64,000 nucleotides of DNA from a virus, in the IMG/VR virus record IMGVR_UViG_3300036760_000150, positions 62,001 to 126,000 of that record; one strand, given 5' to 3'. The notes under the pieces are model-generated. The model saw only the letters and a list, made by a program, of their open reading frames with translations. It was not told where the DNA came from and did no database searches. Positions within the stretch are counted from its first letter, which is position 1, and every line of letters starts with the position of its first letter. Below, one piece after another: positions 23,845 to 32,410 of the stretch. The position numbers were made by a program, and so were the translations under genes.

Positions 23845-24039
23845 ATGAAGTTAATCGAGTTATGTCAATTTGTTGTCAAACCATGTGAGACCGATCTTTG
23901 TCGTCATGTTGTGTACGGCGCGATCGCTTTGGCATTTTTAGTTGTTGTGGTATGTGGCATAGGCCTGTACTCTGGTGAGTACCAGAGACGCGAGCAGGAG
24001 AGGTTTAAGAGTGTGCTTAAGCTGAGAAGGAAGAGATGA
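23845..24039 (+). CDS. Small membrane protein (64 aa)
   Basis: One hydrophobic helix (residues about 25-45, YGAIALAFLVVVVCGIGLYS) lies between a Cys-containing N-terminus and a basic C-terminus (KSVLKLRRKR), so the C-terminus is probably cytoplasmic. It is the third single-helix protein in a row. No function is known. Confidence 0.5.
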   Translation: MKLIELCQFVVKPCETDLCRHVVYGAIALAFLVVVVCGIGLYSGEYQRREQERFKSVLKLRRKR

Positions 24040-24260
24040 CTGAGGACGGTAAGAAACTAGTATACCTGCAAGCTTACAGTCTTGCTAAGCAGTACACAAA
24101 AGGATTCTTTGCGGCTTTGCCCACCAACCATCGTTTGATGTCTCCTAAGGTGTACGATGCCGTTCAGGGCGCCATATTCAACTCTTACGTCGATGCCTAC
24201 AACCAAGGTGCACGAGACATGGAAGTGGCAAGGGCTAGGGAGCTGTATGAAACGAAGTGA
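24036..24260 (+). CDS. Hypothetical protein (74 aa)
   Basis: This helical soluble protein is not recognised. It overlaps the previous stop by 4 bases (ATGA) and the next start by 14, which is typical of a compact phage operon. Confidence 0.55.
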   Translation: MTEDGKKLVYLQAYSLAKQYTKGFFAALPTNHRLMSPKVYDAVQGAIFNSYVDAYNQGARDMEVARARELYETK

Positions 24261-24495
24261 GCTAGTTAAACACATGACCGAACACTGGTGCGGACTCTCG
24301 TTCCAGTACATACCTGACGAAGATTCGTACGACGAGGTCATGGAGAACATGGATATCATGTTAACTTTGATCGAGTTCCATGGTATGCTTCCACCTCCTA
24401 CGTTTGGTCAGATCGGCTATGGTGCTTCACAGATAAAGCATGACACCATATTCTTCCAATGGGACCCTGAAGCAGAAGACAAGCAGGATGCGTGA
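24247..24495 (+). CDS. Hypothetical protein (82 aa)
   Basis: The ATG at 24247 has AGGGAG upstream; a longer in-frame start would lie wholly inside the preceding gene. The product is acidic and has no recognised domain. Confidence 0.55.
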   Translation: MKRSELVKHMTEHWCGLSFQYIPDEDSYDEVMENMDIMLTLIEFHGMLPPPTFGQIGYGASQIKHDTIFFQWDPEAEDKQDA

Positions 24496-24692
24496 TGTGT
24501 TGCATGATATGTCAACTTATAGATCGTGAACGTCTAACGTATGAGGAAGCCTGGAAGGCTGCGGGTGGCGGCGAGCATATCGTTGAGCCTGAACATGCAG
24601 ACGAGTTGATCGGTAAGATCGATCGATTGTACCGTGGTGAACAAGGAGCTGCTGTAGAGCATGGCACTGAAGAAGACGAAGAAGAGTCATAG
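24495..24692 (+). CDS. Hypothetical Cys-containing protein (65 aa)
   Basis: It starts MCCMICQL and ends in a very acidic tail (EEDEEES). The ATG overlaps the upstream stop (TGATG), so it is probably translated by coupling. The start of the next gene lies inside its 3' end. Confidence 0.45.
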   Translation: MCCMICQLIDRERLTYEEAWKAAGGGEHIVEPEHADELIGKIDRLYRGEQGAAVEHGTEEDEEES

Positions 24693-24864
24693 GAAAGACA
24701 ACAAGGTAGACACGAAGCTAGACACGAAGCTAGACACGAAGCTAGAGTACTGCCATCACGATCCCAGCGTCAAGACCGAGGTGATCCACGAAGGCGACCC
24801 ATACATCTTCGTCTACTGCAAGAACTGCAACGAGTCGATCTACAAGTGGAGAGGGTGGGATTGA
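24661..24864 (+). CDS. Small zinc-binding-like protein with DTKL repeats
   Basis: This 67-residue protein has a basic N-terminus, three tandem DTKL units (residues 17-28) encoded by three exact 12-base repeats, then CHHD and CKNC, a probable four-ligand zinc site. It overlaps the upstream gene by 32 bases in another frame. Confidence 0.5.
   Translation: MALKKTKKSHRKDNKVDTKLDTKLDTKLEYCHHDPSVKTEVIHEGDPYIFVYCKNCNESIYKWRGWD
24709..24744 (+). repeat. Three perfect tandem copies of a 12-base unit
   Basis: GACACGAAGCTA occurs three times head to tail (24709-24720, 24721-24732, 24733-24744), in frame within the gene at 24661, adding DTKL per copy. The number of copies could vary by slippage without breaking the frame. 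Confidence 0.9.
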
Positions 24865-24865
24865 T

Positions 24866-25111
24866 ATGTACAGAGATGGTAGACAGTACTTCTTCAAGAA
24901 CGTTCGGTTGATCAAGAGTAGGTGGATCAGCAGTTGCCTTGTCGTGGACGGTTACGAGTACAACCCGTTCTTGTTGCTTGAGATCAGTCCGAACCTGACT
25001 AAGTTCCCTAGAGGGAAGCGCCTGTGGGACAATGGCTACGTGTCGTTTGGCCTCTTTCGTCTCAAGCTCACGCTGTACGTGACCTTGACATTTCTAAGGT
25101 ATCTGAGGTAG
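24866..25111 (+). CDS. Hypothetical protein (81 aa)
   Basis: This basic protein is rich in Leu, Phe and Arg, with a hydrophobic C-terminus (LFRLKLTLYVTLTFLRYL). GAGGGTGGGA lies before the ATG. No family is recognised. Confidence 0.5.
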   Translation: MYRDGRQYFFKNVRLIKSRWISSCLVVDGYEYNPFLLLEISPNLTKFPRGKRLWDNGYVSFGLFRLKLTLYVTLTFLRYLR

Positions 25112-25148
25112 TTTACAGGTACATGTCTGTTACCATGAAGGAGTACAC

Positions 25149-25472
25149 ATGAACAACGTATTATCTATATCTCCAAGGAAGATCACGAAGAACGGGCAGA
25201 TCGTCCTGCCCAAGGCAGTGCGCGACACACTAGGCGTGAAGAACGGTGACTTCGTGTCGTTCAACATCATAGACGGCCTAGTCACCGTCACCCGAGAGCC
25301 CATCAACGAGGCTGTCCAGAGTGGTCGGTCTTTGTCTACCAAGGAGTTAGACGAGGCGTTTGACGAGGTCGAGGCGACCATCCAGAAGTCTGTGGCGATC
25401 AGCCCAGAGACCCTGACTGGTGGTCCTACAACCGCAACTGAGGTTGCGGACGACGGGTTGGCGCCGTTCTGA
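25149..25472 (+). CDS. AbrB/SpoVT-type DNA-binding protein
   Basis: The first 50 residues match a swapped-hairpin AbrB domain: RKITKNGQIVLPKAVRDTLG, then NGDFVSFNIIDGLVTVTR. Such domains bind DNA as dimers and are found in transition-state regulators and antitoxins. The remaining about 55 residues are a polar tail. AAGGAG precedes the ATG. No toxin partner is seen. The following gene overlaps its stop by one base. It is probably a phage transcription regulator. Confidence 0.75.
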   Translation: MNNVLSISPRKITKNGQIVLPKAVRDTLGVKNGDFVSFNIIDGLVTVTREPINEAVQSGRSLSTKELDEAFDEVEATIQKSVAISPETLTGGPTTATEVADDGLAPF

Positions 25473-25636
25473 TGACATCAGATCATTTTAAAGTGGCACT
25501 GACCACTGCGGCGATCTTCGCCGTCTTCATTGTAGGGTATGCGTACTTCATCGGTGCCCCATTGGCACAGGCCTCGAAAGGTATGGCAGCGGCCATATGT
25601 CAATCCTGGCACCTTAACTGCTACTTTGGTCCGTGA
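25472..25636 (+). CDS. Small membrane protein (54 aa)
   Basis: The ATG overlaps the stop of the AbrB-like gene (TGATG). Residues 8-32 form one hydrophobic segment (VALTTAAIFAVFIVGYAYFI). The short C-terminus contains two cysteines (ICQSWHLNC). The function is unknown. Confidence 0.5.
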   Translation: MTSDHFKVALTTAAIFAVFIVGYAYFIGAPLAQASKGMAAAICQSWHLNCYFGP

Positions 25637-25660
25637 CGGTTCCTGAATAAGATCAACAAG

Positions 25661-25682
25661 TTAGGGTAAAGTCTTAATCTTA
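25661..25682 (+). promoter_or_regulatory. Phage late-type promoter element
   Basis: TTAG (25661-25664), 8 bases, then CTTAATCTTA (25673-25682), 30 bases before the ATG at 25713. The flanks (AAAGT before, TTGAAGAATCT after) also match the element at 33307-33328. Confidence 0.75.
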
Positions 25683-25712
25683 TTGAAGAATCTATAAAAG
25701 AGGAGCCTCACC

Positions 25713-26123
25713 ATGAGACTAGGCCTAGTCATACTCAGCCCCTTCTCAACTCTCAACAACCTGCAGCACCTCAACCAGGCCTCTGTGTCTCAGGGCGACA
25801 CTGCTGACGTGTACTTCCAGCTCGTTGACATGGACACCATATCTGAGAGATTCCAGAGAGGTATCAGGTACATGCCAGCTTCTGGTGCCACGATGCAGGT
25901 GACCATGAAATCTATCAACGATGCGAACACGGTCGCGAAGGCAGCCACGATGGCGTTCCCTTCGGACGACAGGTCTATCTGGAAGTTCAGCCTGTCTGCT
26001 GCGGAGACGCAAAAAGTGGCCGGTGTGAACCTCAGAATCGTCTTGACAGAGGGGTCCAACATCAAGTCGGCCAACGCAACCAACGTCATATCTGTGACGC
26101 CTGCGAACCAGTTTCAGTGTTAG
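25713..26123 (+). CDS. Virion protein (136 aa)
   Basis: This beta-rich protein directly follows a late promoter and an AGAGGAG site. The sequence has alternating strands (ADVYFQLVDMD, GVNLRIVLTEG) as in small head-tail joining or surface proteins. The family is not recognised. The virion role is inferred from the promoter and the neighbours. Confidence 0.6.
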   Translation: MRLGLVILSPFSTLNNLQHLNQASVSQGDTADVYFQLVDMDTISERFQRGIRYMPASGATMQVTMKSINDANTVAKAATMAFPSDDRSIWKFSLSAAETQKVAGVNLRIVLTEGSNIKSANATNVISVTPANQFQC

Positions 26124-26124
26124 T

Positions 26125-26262
26125 ATGAGTTGTCTAAACTGTGGCAAAAAGTTAAGGCTACAAAATACTATTGGATATTGTCGTAAACATAGAGGCCATG
26201 CACCTAAGGTTGTTGAATATCATAAACAATATCAACGAGATAATAAAGAAATTAAAGGGTAA
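26125..26262 (+). CDS. Small AT-rich zinc-finger protein (45 aa)
   Basis: This short frame encodes CLNCGKKLR ... GYCRKHRG, a compact Cys/His zinc knuckle, followed by a basic helix (VVEYHKQYQRDNKE). Both are common at the N-termini of HNH-type homing endonucleases. The DNA is clearly richer in A/T than its flanks. It may be a remnant or a small cofactor-free piece of such a mobile gene. Confidence 0.5.
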   Translation: MSCLNCGKKLRLQNTIGYCRKHRGHAPKVVEYHKQYQRDNKEIKG

Positions 26263-26280
26263 TAAGACAGGGGCAATTTA

Positions 26281-27165
26281 ATGTCTGAATATAGTCGTAC
26301 AAAACCTATCCCAAATCGTAACTATCCATCAAAAAGTGTAGTTGGTGGTGTTGCTGGTTTTTCACGTGTAGAAGCCATGTTAACAGTAGATAGATTACGT
26401 CAAGAATTTTTGTTCGGTATACCATTAGTTTCTTTCATCACGAAGGAGACCCTTAAGGACGAAACTATCAGGAACATCTTGAATCGTGCTGCTGCTCGCG
26501 TAGAGCTTGAGTGTAAGATCGACGTCACTCCTGTGCAAAGAGAGGGTCATTTTCCATTTGATAGAGTTAAATTCCTGCAAGGATTCAACCAGATCGACCT
26601 CAGCAACGTGCCACTCAGGAGTCTTGAGGAGTTCTCAATTCGAGCAGTCAACAGTGCGAACACGCCAGACAACGTGAGTGGTGGAGGTCCTGACGGTAAA
26701 GGGACGGTTATATACACCCTGCCACTTGATTGGATTGACCTATCACAATCACATAAAGGTATCTTGCATGTGTTCCCATTGATCAGCACGTTCACCGGTA
26801 CTGGTCAGGTTGCCGCTGCAGTCATGGGGCCGTCAGCATCTCTGTTCATGAACTTGATACATCAGACATATATGCCTGCTTATTGGTATGTCCGTTGGAC
26901 GTCAGGGTTTGACGAGAATGCCGTTCCTGCAACGCTGAATGAACTTATAGGTTGTTTTGCTGCCTTAGAGATCTTGAGTTTGATCGGTCCTCTTCGTCTA
27001 TGGAACTCACAGAGTATCAACATCGACGGATCTGGACAATCTGTAGCAGGACCAGGTTCGCAACTGTTCAAACAACGTATAGATGAGTTGACCAGTCGTA
27101 TCGCTGAGCTTAAAGATCTGATCAAAGCACGCTTTAGCCAGAAGATCGTGATGGTTCATATCTAA
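26281..27165 (+). CDS. Virion protein, possible head-tail connector (294 aa)
   Basis: This protein has a helical N-terminal half (DRLRQEFLFGIPLVSFITKE, then RNILNRAAARVELE) and a beta-rich middle, ending in a coiled helix (RIDELTSRIAELKDLIKARF). Size and position among structural genes suit a neck or connector protein, but no family is recognised. The first about 50 codons are A/T-rich with codons unlike the rest, continuing the composition of the small gene upstream; the change occurs near 26440. Confidence 0.6.
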   Translation: MSEYSRTKPIPNRNYPSKSVVGGVAGFSRVEAMLTVDRLRQEFLFGIPLVSFITKETLKDETIRNILNRAAARVELECKIDVTPVQREGHFPFDRVKFLQGFNQIDLSNVPLRSLEEFSIRAVNSANTPDNVSGGGPDGKGTVIYTLPLDWIDLSQSHKGILHVFPLISTFTGTGQVAAAVMGPSASLFMNLIHQTYMPAYWYVRWTSGFDENAVPATLNELIGCFAALEILSLIGPLRLWNSQSINIDGSGQSVAGPGSQLFKQRIDELTSRIAELKDLIKARFSQKIVMVHI

Positions 27166-27169
27166 AGTT

Positions 27170-30100
27170 ATGGAAGATAGTAATCGCAAAGACATCTTGA
27201 CATCAAAAGATATCAACGAATCGTTGACGTCAGATGATACCAACTTAGAGAAGTCGGTGAATACCAAGCTTGTTCATCTAGCTACTATAGCCTCACTTCT
27301 CGGTGTCCCGTACTCTTCAAACATGCAGCCACCTAAAGCTGTGGCGGCAGCTCCAGCAGTTGTCCCCAGCGCCACCCCTCATCCCGGTCTTGAGCCCATA
27401 GCGTACATGGAGTCCAGGAATGGTAGGAACCAGAGGCACAAGCTTGTGACATGGGGCCTCAACTCTGGAACCAAGGCTGTAGGCAAGTACGGCCTCATGC
27501 CACTGACTGTCCACGAGACTGCCAAGCATGACAGCACCATCGGCAGGATGTACCCTGAGTTTAAGACTCTAGACCCTATCAAGGATCACGACAAGTACGA
27601 GAAGATCTTGCTTGCCAACCCGCAGGTGCAGGACCACATCGCCAACTCACACTGGGGTAGGTTGACTCGCACCTTCGGTAAAGACAAGAACAGGGCAGTC
27701 TACGCCTGGAAGTACGGCATCACAGGTGCCAAGACTGCATCACATAGCGATGTTTCGTCTGCTCCTTACGTGAGGGAGTACAACAAGCATCACAACATGC
27801 TGAATGTTCAGACCAAGAAGAGTCTTCGCAAGTCAGAGTTTCAGCTGCCGCAGCACTTCAGTTTCATATCAGCTCAACGCGGTGGTGATCACAACCATGA
27901 CGTACATCAACGTCTGTACCAAGACCTGAGAGACTCAGGGTTCGACCCCGTTGAGGTGACGGGCCACTACGGCTACCAGGAGAGGTCTTTCCTAGTACCA
28001 CACACAGGCTCTGCTGTCGATCGCAACAAGGTCGAAGATCTAGGCAGGAAGTACAATCAGGAGAGTGTGTTACACTCGTCCGACTTGAACAACGAGCTGG
28101 TCAACCTAGAAGATCCAACGAAGAGTATGAGGGGTTCTGGCATCAGCAACGATTACAGTGATGCCATGTACACCGAGCTGCCTGGTGGTAGTAGATTTAA
28201 GTTGAACCTAAGGAAAACAGAGGTCCTTGAGAAGGCTGACGGACAACCTAACCCACAAGCTCGTCAGGTGGCAGAGGGTTACGCCAACTCAAAAGGTATC
28301 AAGCTGCGGCGTCTGACTCCGGTTAAGGTAAACCCACAGTTCGCGACGCATGTCGCTGGCGCCTACGAGAAGATGCCTCACTCTCCTAGCAGTCCAGACA
28401 CCAAACGTTCATACGACGCCTTGATCAGCGAGACGCTGGATCAGTTCCAACACATGAAGAACGCAGGCCTTAAGATATCAAAGATCAAGCCTGGCATGGA
28501 GAACCCCTACAAGTCTTCAAAAGACTTGTTCCATGACGTTCAGCACAACAACCACATGTGGTACTTTCCAACTGAGAGTGGGTTTGGATCATCTGAAACT
28601 CGTAGCGACCATCCTATGCTTGCTCCAACAGAAGAGATGCATGAGGGCAAGCCGATGCTTGCGAATGATGTGTTCAGGGTAGTTCATGATTACTTCGGAC
28701 ATGCAAAAGAAGGTCATGCCTTTGGCCCCAACGGGGAAGAGAACGCCTGGCAGACTCACGCTCAGATGTACTCGCCGGAGGCTAGACGGGCAATGACCGC
28801 CGAGACTCGTGGACAGAACAGTTGGGTTAACTTCGGGCCGCATGCTGCACACAACAGGTCAAACCCACACCAAACTGTATACGCTGATCAGAAGGCTGGG
28901 CTGTTGCCTGACTGGGCTCATGCAGTAGATCCTACACAGGCGTTTAGTAAATCAGAAGATGATGATAAAGTTCTCTACCACTACTCACAGCATCCTGAGC
29001 CGTTGAAGATCATAGACCCTGTCTTCCACGGTACTGGTTACCCTGGTGCTGAAGGCAAACGTGACGACAGAGTGGCTCGTGCGTACTACTACGACACACC
29101 GACGGGTCATGAACCTGATGTTATCTCTGGTGCTACGCATATGTACACTGTGAAGCATCCAGGCAACATACTTGACGTCGCCAGCGAAGAGGCCGAACCG
29201 TTCAAAGAGAAGGCTCGCAACCAATATGGTATCATAGACTACTCAGACCTTGAGCGTCACATGAAAGATGCTGGGTACAACGGTTACAAGAACACAGCGA
29301 GCGCCATCCCTAACGCAGTCGCTTTGTTTCATCCTCAGCAGGTTGATGAGTCGAGAGATCTACGTAAGTCGGAAGAGCTTGAGAAAGCATCTCATAACGT
29401 GCGAGAACAAAAGGCTAAGGTATTCGGCACAAAAGCTAATCCTCCTGCTGGATCGCAGATGCGTGAGAAACACATCGAACACATCAACAACTTCGCCAAG
29501 AAATTCCTTAACCTAGAGATCCGTCCTTCAGGCGGTAAGATCAACGAGGCAACAGGACAGAGACGATCTGAGAGTCCTAAGATAGGTACCGACAAACCGG
29601 ACTGGAGAAGTGGTCAACTTGAAGCTCAATGGAACCCGGAAGCTATCATGCATGAGCTTGCACACCTTATGTTGCTACCTTCAGGTGTTGGCTTAAAAGA
29701 AGGCCAAAGGCTGATGGACAAGCAGTACGGAGAGGTTCAAAGTAAATACGGATATATGCAGCAGAAAAGATCTCAGGGTGAGGTACAACCTATGGCTGCG
29801 GAGCAGATCATACGTAGACACCTAGGTCTTCCAGCCAGTCGAGTGAGCATTCCTGTTGAGTCGAAAGATGCCCCACCTAGAGTGTCAGTTGAAGCTCCAG
29901 ATGTGGTTATAGGTACACGAGTTCCACAACCCACTAAGAGTGGTGCAGTTAAATGGGTCGATCTGATCAGACAGTCCCGCCTTTTGAACACAGAGAATCG
30001 AAAGAGGTTGGAAGATATCTTTAGTGGTAACATCAAATTTCATCCAGAGTTGGGTTGGATACCGAAGAAGACATCTATATCCACACAGAAGCCCAAAGAT

Positions 30101-31771
30101 GAACTGCCTACTGGATTGGTCAACGATGATGTCGAACCTTCTAAACTTGCGTCTAGCGAGAAAGTATATACATCAGACGTCTTAGAAAAAGGCGTTAAAC
30201 AAAGGCTGTTCTACTTTAGTCCTGCAGAGGTGCCAGAAGAACATAAGCAGAAGGTGGCACAGTGGACAGATCCATTAGAGACAAATATATCTGGTGACAG
30301 AGAAGTGATACCTAGATTAGAAGGAAATGCTAGGATGAGGGCTCTGCATACTTTATCCAGCAAAACAAAGACTAGATGGAATCCTGATAAAAAAGAGAGA
30401 GAATTTTTATTACACCGAGGAGTGTCTGGAAGTGAACACAATCGTGTAATAAATAACGGACATGTAGAACATCCTGGTAAATCTTCGTGGTCTCCCAAAC
30501 ATACAACTGCCGTTAATTGGATGGATCAATATGGCGGTCTTGCTGATGAAGACCCCAGTGTACTATCTGCGTGGATACCAGAATCTAAGATACATCATGT
30601 TCCTATGCAGATTGGTGCCACAGAAAGAGTAGAGACCGTTAAGCCGGGTAATAAAAGATTTTCGCCAACAGGAAAGTTACAAGGTCCTATGGAGTGGCGC
30701 AACGAACACGAAGTGATCGTTGATCCTGGTAGTCATAAGGTGGCAACTGAAAAGGAAGTTAAGTCAACCGACAAGACCTCTGAGCCTACCGACATCAACG
30801 AGCGAATCAACCGTAAGATGACCAAGTCTGAGTATGATCCTGCCAAAGACGTCACAGCCTTCACATCTTTCTCTACAGAGCCTGGCGACATAGAGCTTGT
30901 GCGAGAGATCAACGAGATGATCGAGGCTGGTCACACCAGGCCGCTAGGTGAGAAAGGCTTGTTCACCGAGGATAGCTTCGTCGTCGGAGAGAAACCAGAT
31001 AACTCTTGGCTTATCAAGGTTGAGGTAGGAAACACGCCCGGCATTAAAGCTGTTCAGTACACCGGCCCTCAGTCTGTTAAAGAGGCCGCCTTCTACAAGG
31101 CCTCAGAACAAGTGTTCGGTCTGTCTCGCTTCGTGCCCAAGTCTGTGCTCGGTGAGGTGCAGACCAAGGACGTACCCAAACTGGCGGTGGCCATCAAGAT
31201 GCTGCCTCCTGAGTTCAAGAACGCCGCCGAGACAGAGGGTGACATCAAAGGTATGATGAAAGGTCTCCTTGAGAAGTACAAGGAGGCAGGTCTCTCTCAC
31301 ATGCTTGCGTTCATGCTCTACGTGTTGGGCGACCTCGATGCCCACGGCAACAACTTGATGACAGACGGGTACAACGTCGTGTTGATAGATCATGGCAGCT
31401 CGTTTGCCGACCTGTCTTCTGAGGACAAGTCTGACAAGAAGCAGTTCGTACCTTACATCTTGAGGCATGAGGGTTTCAAAGGTAAGTTGTCTGACAACGA
31501 CAAGCAGTCTCACATGCCGTTGATCGATAGCCCCGAGATAAGGGCTAACTTGAAAGAGTACATCATGTCTGTAGATCCTAAGAAGTTACATGACGTCGTA
31601 GTCAGCTACGGTCTAAATCCGGTACCATCAGTCACACGTCTTAAGGTCGCGCAGAAGATGCTTGAGCACTCAGACCACCCTGACGTATTAGTGAACTACG
31701 TTTGGATAAAAGGTGCACCTGCGGACCTAGTTGAAGAGCAAGAAGGAGTCGCACATGAAGTTGGAGCCTGA
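27170..31771 (+). CDS. Giant polyvalent-type virion protein: lysozyme-like, ART-like, zincin and kinase-like domains
   Basis: This 1533-residue protein shows several domain signatures in order. A lytic-transglycosylase-like segment lies near 75-115 (IAYMESRNG ... VGKYGLMPLTVHET). A DUF3293-like segment lies near 235-275 (FISAQRGGDHN ... YQERSFLVP). A conserved VHDYFGHA region lies near 500-560. An ADP-ribosyltransferase-like segment spans about 600-725 (VLYHYSQHPEPL ... DAGYNGYKN). A zincin motif HELAH lies at 828-832. A second ART-like segment has LHRGVSG (Arg1083), SSWS near 1106 and an E-H-E triplet near 1179-1181. A kinase-like C-terminus has GDLDAHGNN and VVLIDHGSSF near 1385-1412. This matches the polyvalent proteins proposed to be packaged and injected by phages. 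It lies among virion genes. Activities are inferred from motifs only, and domain borders are approximate. The ribosome site of the ATG is weak. Confidence 0.8.
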   Translation: MEDSNRKDILTSKDINESLTSDDTNLEKSVNTKLVHLATIASLLGVPYSSNMQPPKAVAAAPAVVPSATPHPGLEPIAYMESRNGRNQRHKLVTWGLNSGTKAVGKYGLMPLTVHETAKHDSTIGRMYPEFKTLDPIKDHDKYEKILLANPQVQDHIANSHWGRLTRTFGKDKNRAVYAWKYGITGAKTASHSDVSSAPYVREYNKHHNMLNVQTKKSLRKSEFQLPQHFSFISAQRGGDHNHDVHQRLYQDLRDSGFDPVEVTGHYGYQERSFLVPHTGSAVDRNKVEDLGRKYNQESVLHSSDLNNELVNLEDPTKSMRGSGISNDYSDAMYTELPGGSRFKLNLRKTEVLEKADGQPNPQARQVAEGYANSKGIKLRRLTPVKVNPQFATHVAGAYEKMPHSPSSPDTKRSYDALISETLDQFQHMKNAGLKISKIKPGMENPYKSSKDLFHDVQHNNHMWYFPTESGFGSSETRSDHPMLAPTEEMHEGKPMLANDVFRVVHDYFGHAKEGHAFGPNGEENAWQTHAQMYSPEARRAMTAETRGQNSWVNFGPHAAHNRSNPHQTVYADQKAGLLPDWAHAVDPTQAFSKSEDDDKVLYHYSQHPEPLKIIDPVFHGTGYPGAEGKRDDRVARAYYYDTPTGHEPDVISGATHMYTVKHPGNILDVASEEAEPFKEKARNQYGIIDYSDLERHMKDAGYNGYKNTASAIPNAVALFHPQQVDESRDLRKSEELEKASHNVREQKAKVFGTKANPPAGSQMREKHIEHINNFAKKFLNLEIRPSGGKINEATGQRRSESPKIGTDKPDWRSGQLEAQWNPEAIMHELAHLMLLPSGVGLKEGQRLMDKQYGEVQSKYGYMQQKRSQGEVQPMAAEQIIRRHLGLPASRVSIPVESKDAPPRVSVEAPDVVIGTRVPQPTKSGAVKWVDLIRQSRLLNTENRKRLEDIFSGNIKFHPELGWIPKKTSISTQKPKDELPTGLVNDDVEPSKLASSEKVYTSDVLEKGVKQRLFYFSPAEVPEEHKQKVAQWTDPLETNISGDREVIPRLEGNARMRALHTLSSKTKTRWNPDKKEREFLLHRGVSGSEHNRVINNGHVEHPGKSSWSPKHTTAVNWMDQYGGLADEDPSVLSAWIPESKIHHVPMQIGATERVETVKPGNKRFSPTGKLQGPMEWRNEHEVIVDPGSHKVATEKEVKSTDKTSEPTDINERINRKMTKSEYDPAKDVTAFTSFSTEPGDIELVREINEMIEAGHTRPLGEKGLFTEDSFVVGEKPDNSWLIKVEVGNTPGIKAVQYTGPQSVKEAAFYKASEQVFGLSRFVPKSVLGEVQTKDVPKLAVAIKMLPPEFKNAAETEGDIKGMMKGLLEKYKEAGLSHMLAFMLYVLGDLDAHGNNLMTDGYNVVLIDHGSSFADLSSEDKSDKKQFVPYILRHEGFKGKLSDNDKQSHMPLIDSPEIRANLKEYIMSVDPKKLHDVVVSYGLNPVPSVTRLKVAQKMLEHSDHPDVLVNYVWIKGAPADLVEEQEGVAHEVGA

Positions 31772-32402
31772 GATGATATTGCACAAAAGTATCGTAGGTA
31801 TCTATAAAGACGGACCCGTATGTCATTTAGTTACTAAGGGTGGATATCATATGATGTATTCCGCACGTCCTAATTGTGCATATGAACTACTGTCTGTTGG
31901 CAGCCATCGGGCAGTCGCAAAGCATATGGCAGATATGAAATATAATGGTGAGATAAAATGGGACAACGAGAAACTCTACAAGGCAGACCGCTTGGAAGTT
32001 CTACCTGAGTCCAACCCTTCAAACCATATGGCATTGGCCGATCATCATGCGGTGTTACACAACAAGTACGTCGAGATGGGAAAGAATCCGTCTAAGCATG
32101 CAGACGAGGTCAACTCATACTACAGGGCTTTCATACCGGACCACAAAGACATGGATGACTTCCAACTGAAGCATGACATACACATGCATGCACTGGGACA
32201 TGAAGATACTGCCATCAAAAATTACCAGATGGCAGGTTTGGATAGAAAAGCTGCTTACGAACGGTTGAAGTCGCAGGTCAACCACGCTACACCTCTCAAC
32301 GCCAAAGCTCCGTTCAGTGATGATCAACTTCACAGGGCGTGGAACCATAAACACGCAGACCAGCGTGCGCCAGGCGGCATTGGGTATGATCAAACTAAGT
32401 AA
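31755..32402 (+). CDS. Hypothetical protein (215 aa) after the giant polyvalent protein
   Basis: The ATG at 31755 has AAGGAG and overlaps the end of the giant gene by 17 bases. The protein is His-rich (many H in the central helical part, HKYVEMGKN, KHDIHMHALGHEDTA) with a beta-like N-terminus (GIYKDGPVCHLVTKGGYHMM). No family is recognised. The tight coupling suggests that it acts together with, or is packaged with, the giant protein. Confidence 0.65.
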   Translation: MKLEPEMILHKSIVGIYKDGPVCHLVTKGGYHMMYSARPNCAYELLSVGSHRAVAKHMADMKYNGEIKWDNEKLYKADRLEVLPESNPSNHMALADHHAVLHNKYVEMGKNPSKHADEVNSYYRAFIPDHKDMDDFQLKHDIHMHALGHEDTAIKNYQMAGLDRKAAYERLKSQVNHATPLNAKAPFSDDQLHRAWNHKHADQRAPGGIGYDQTK

Positions 32403-32410
32403 GGTAGGTT

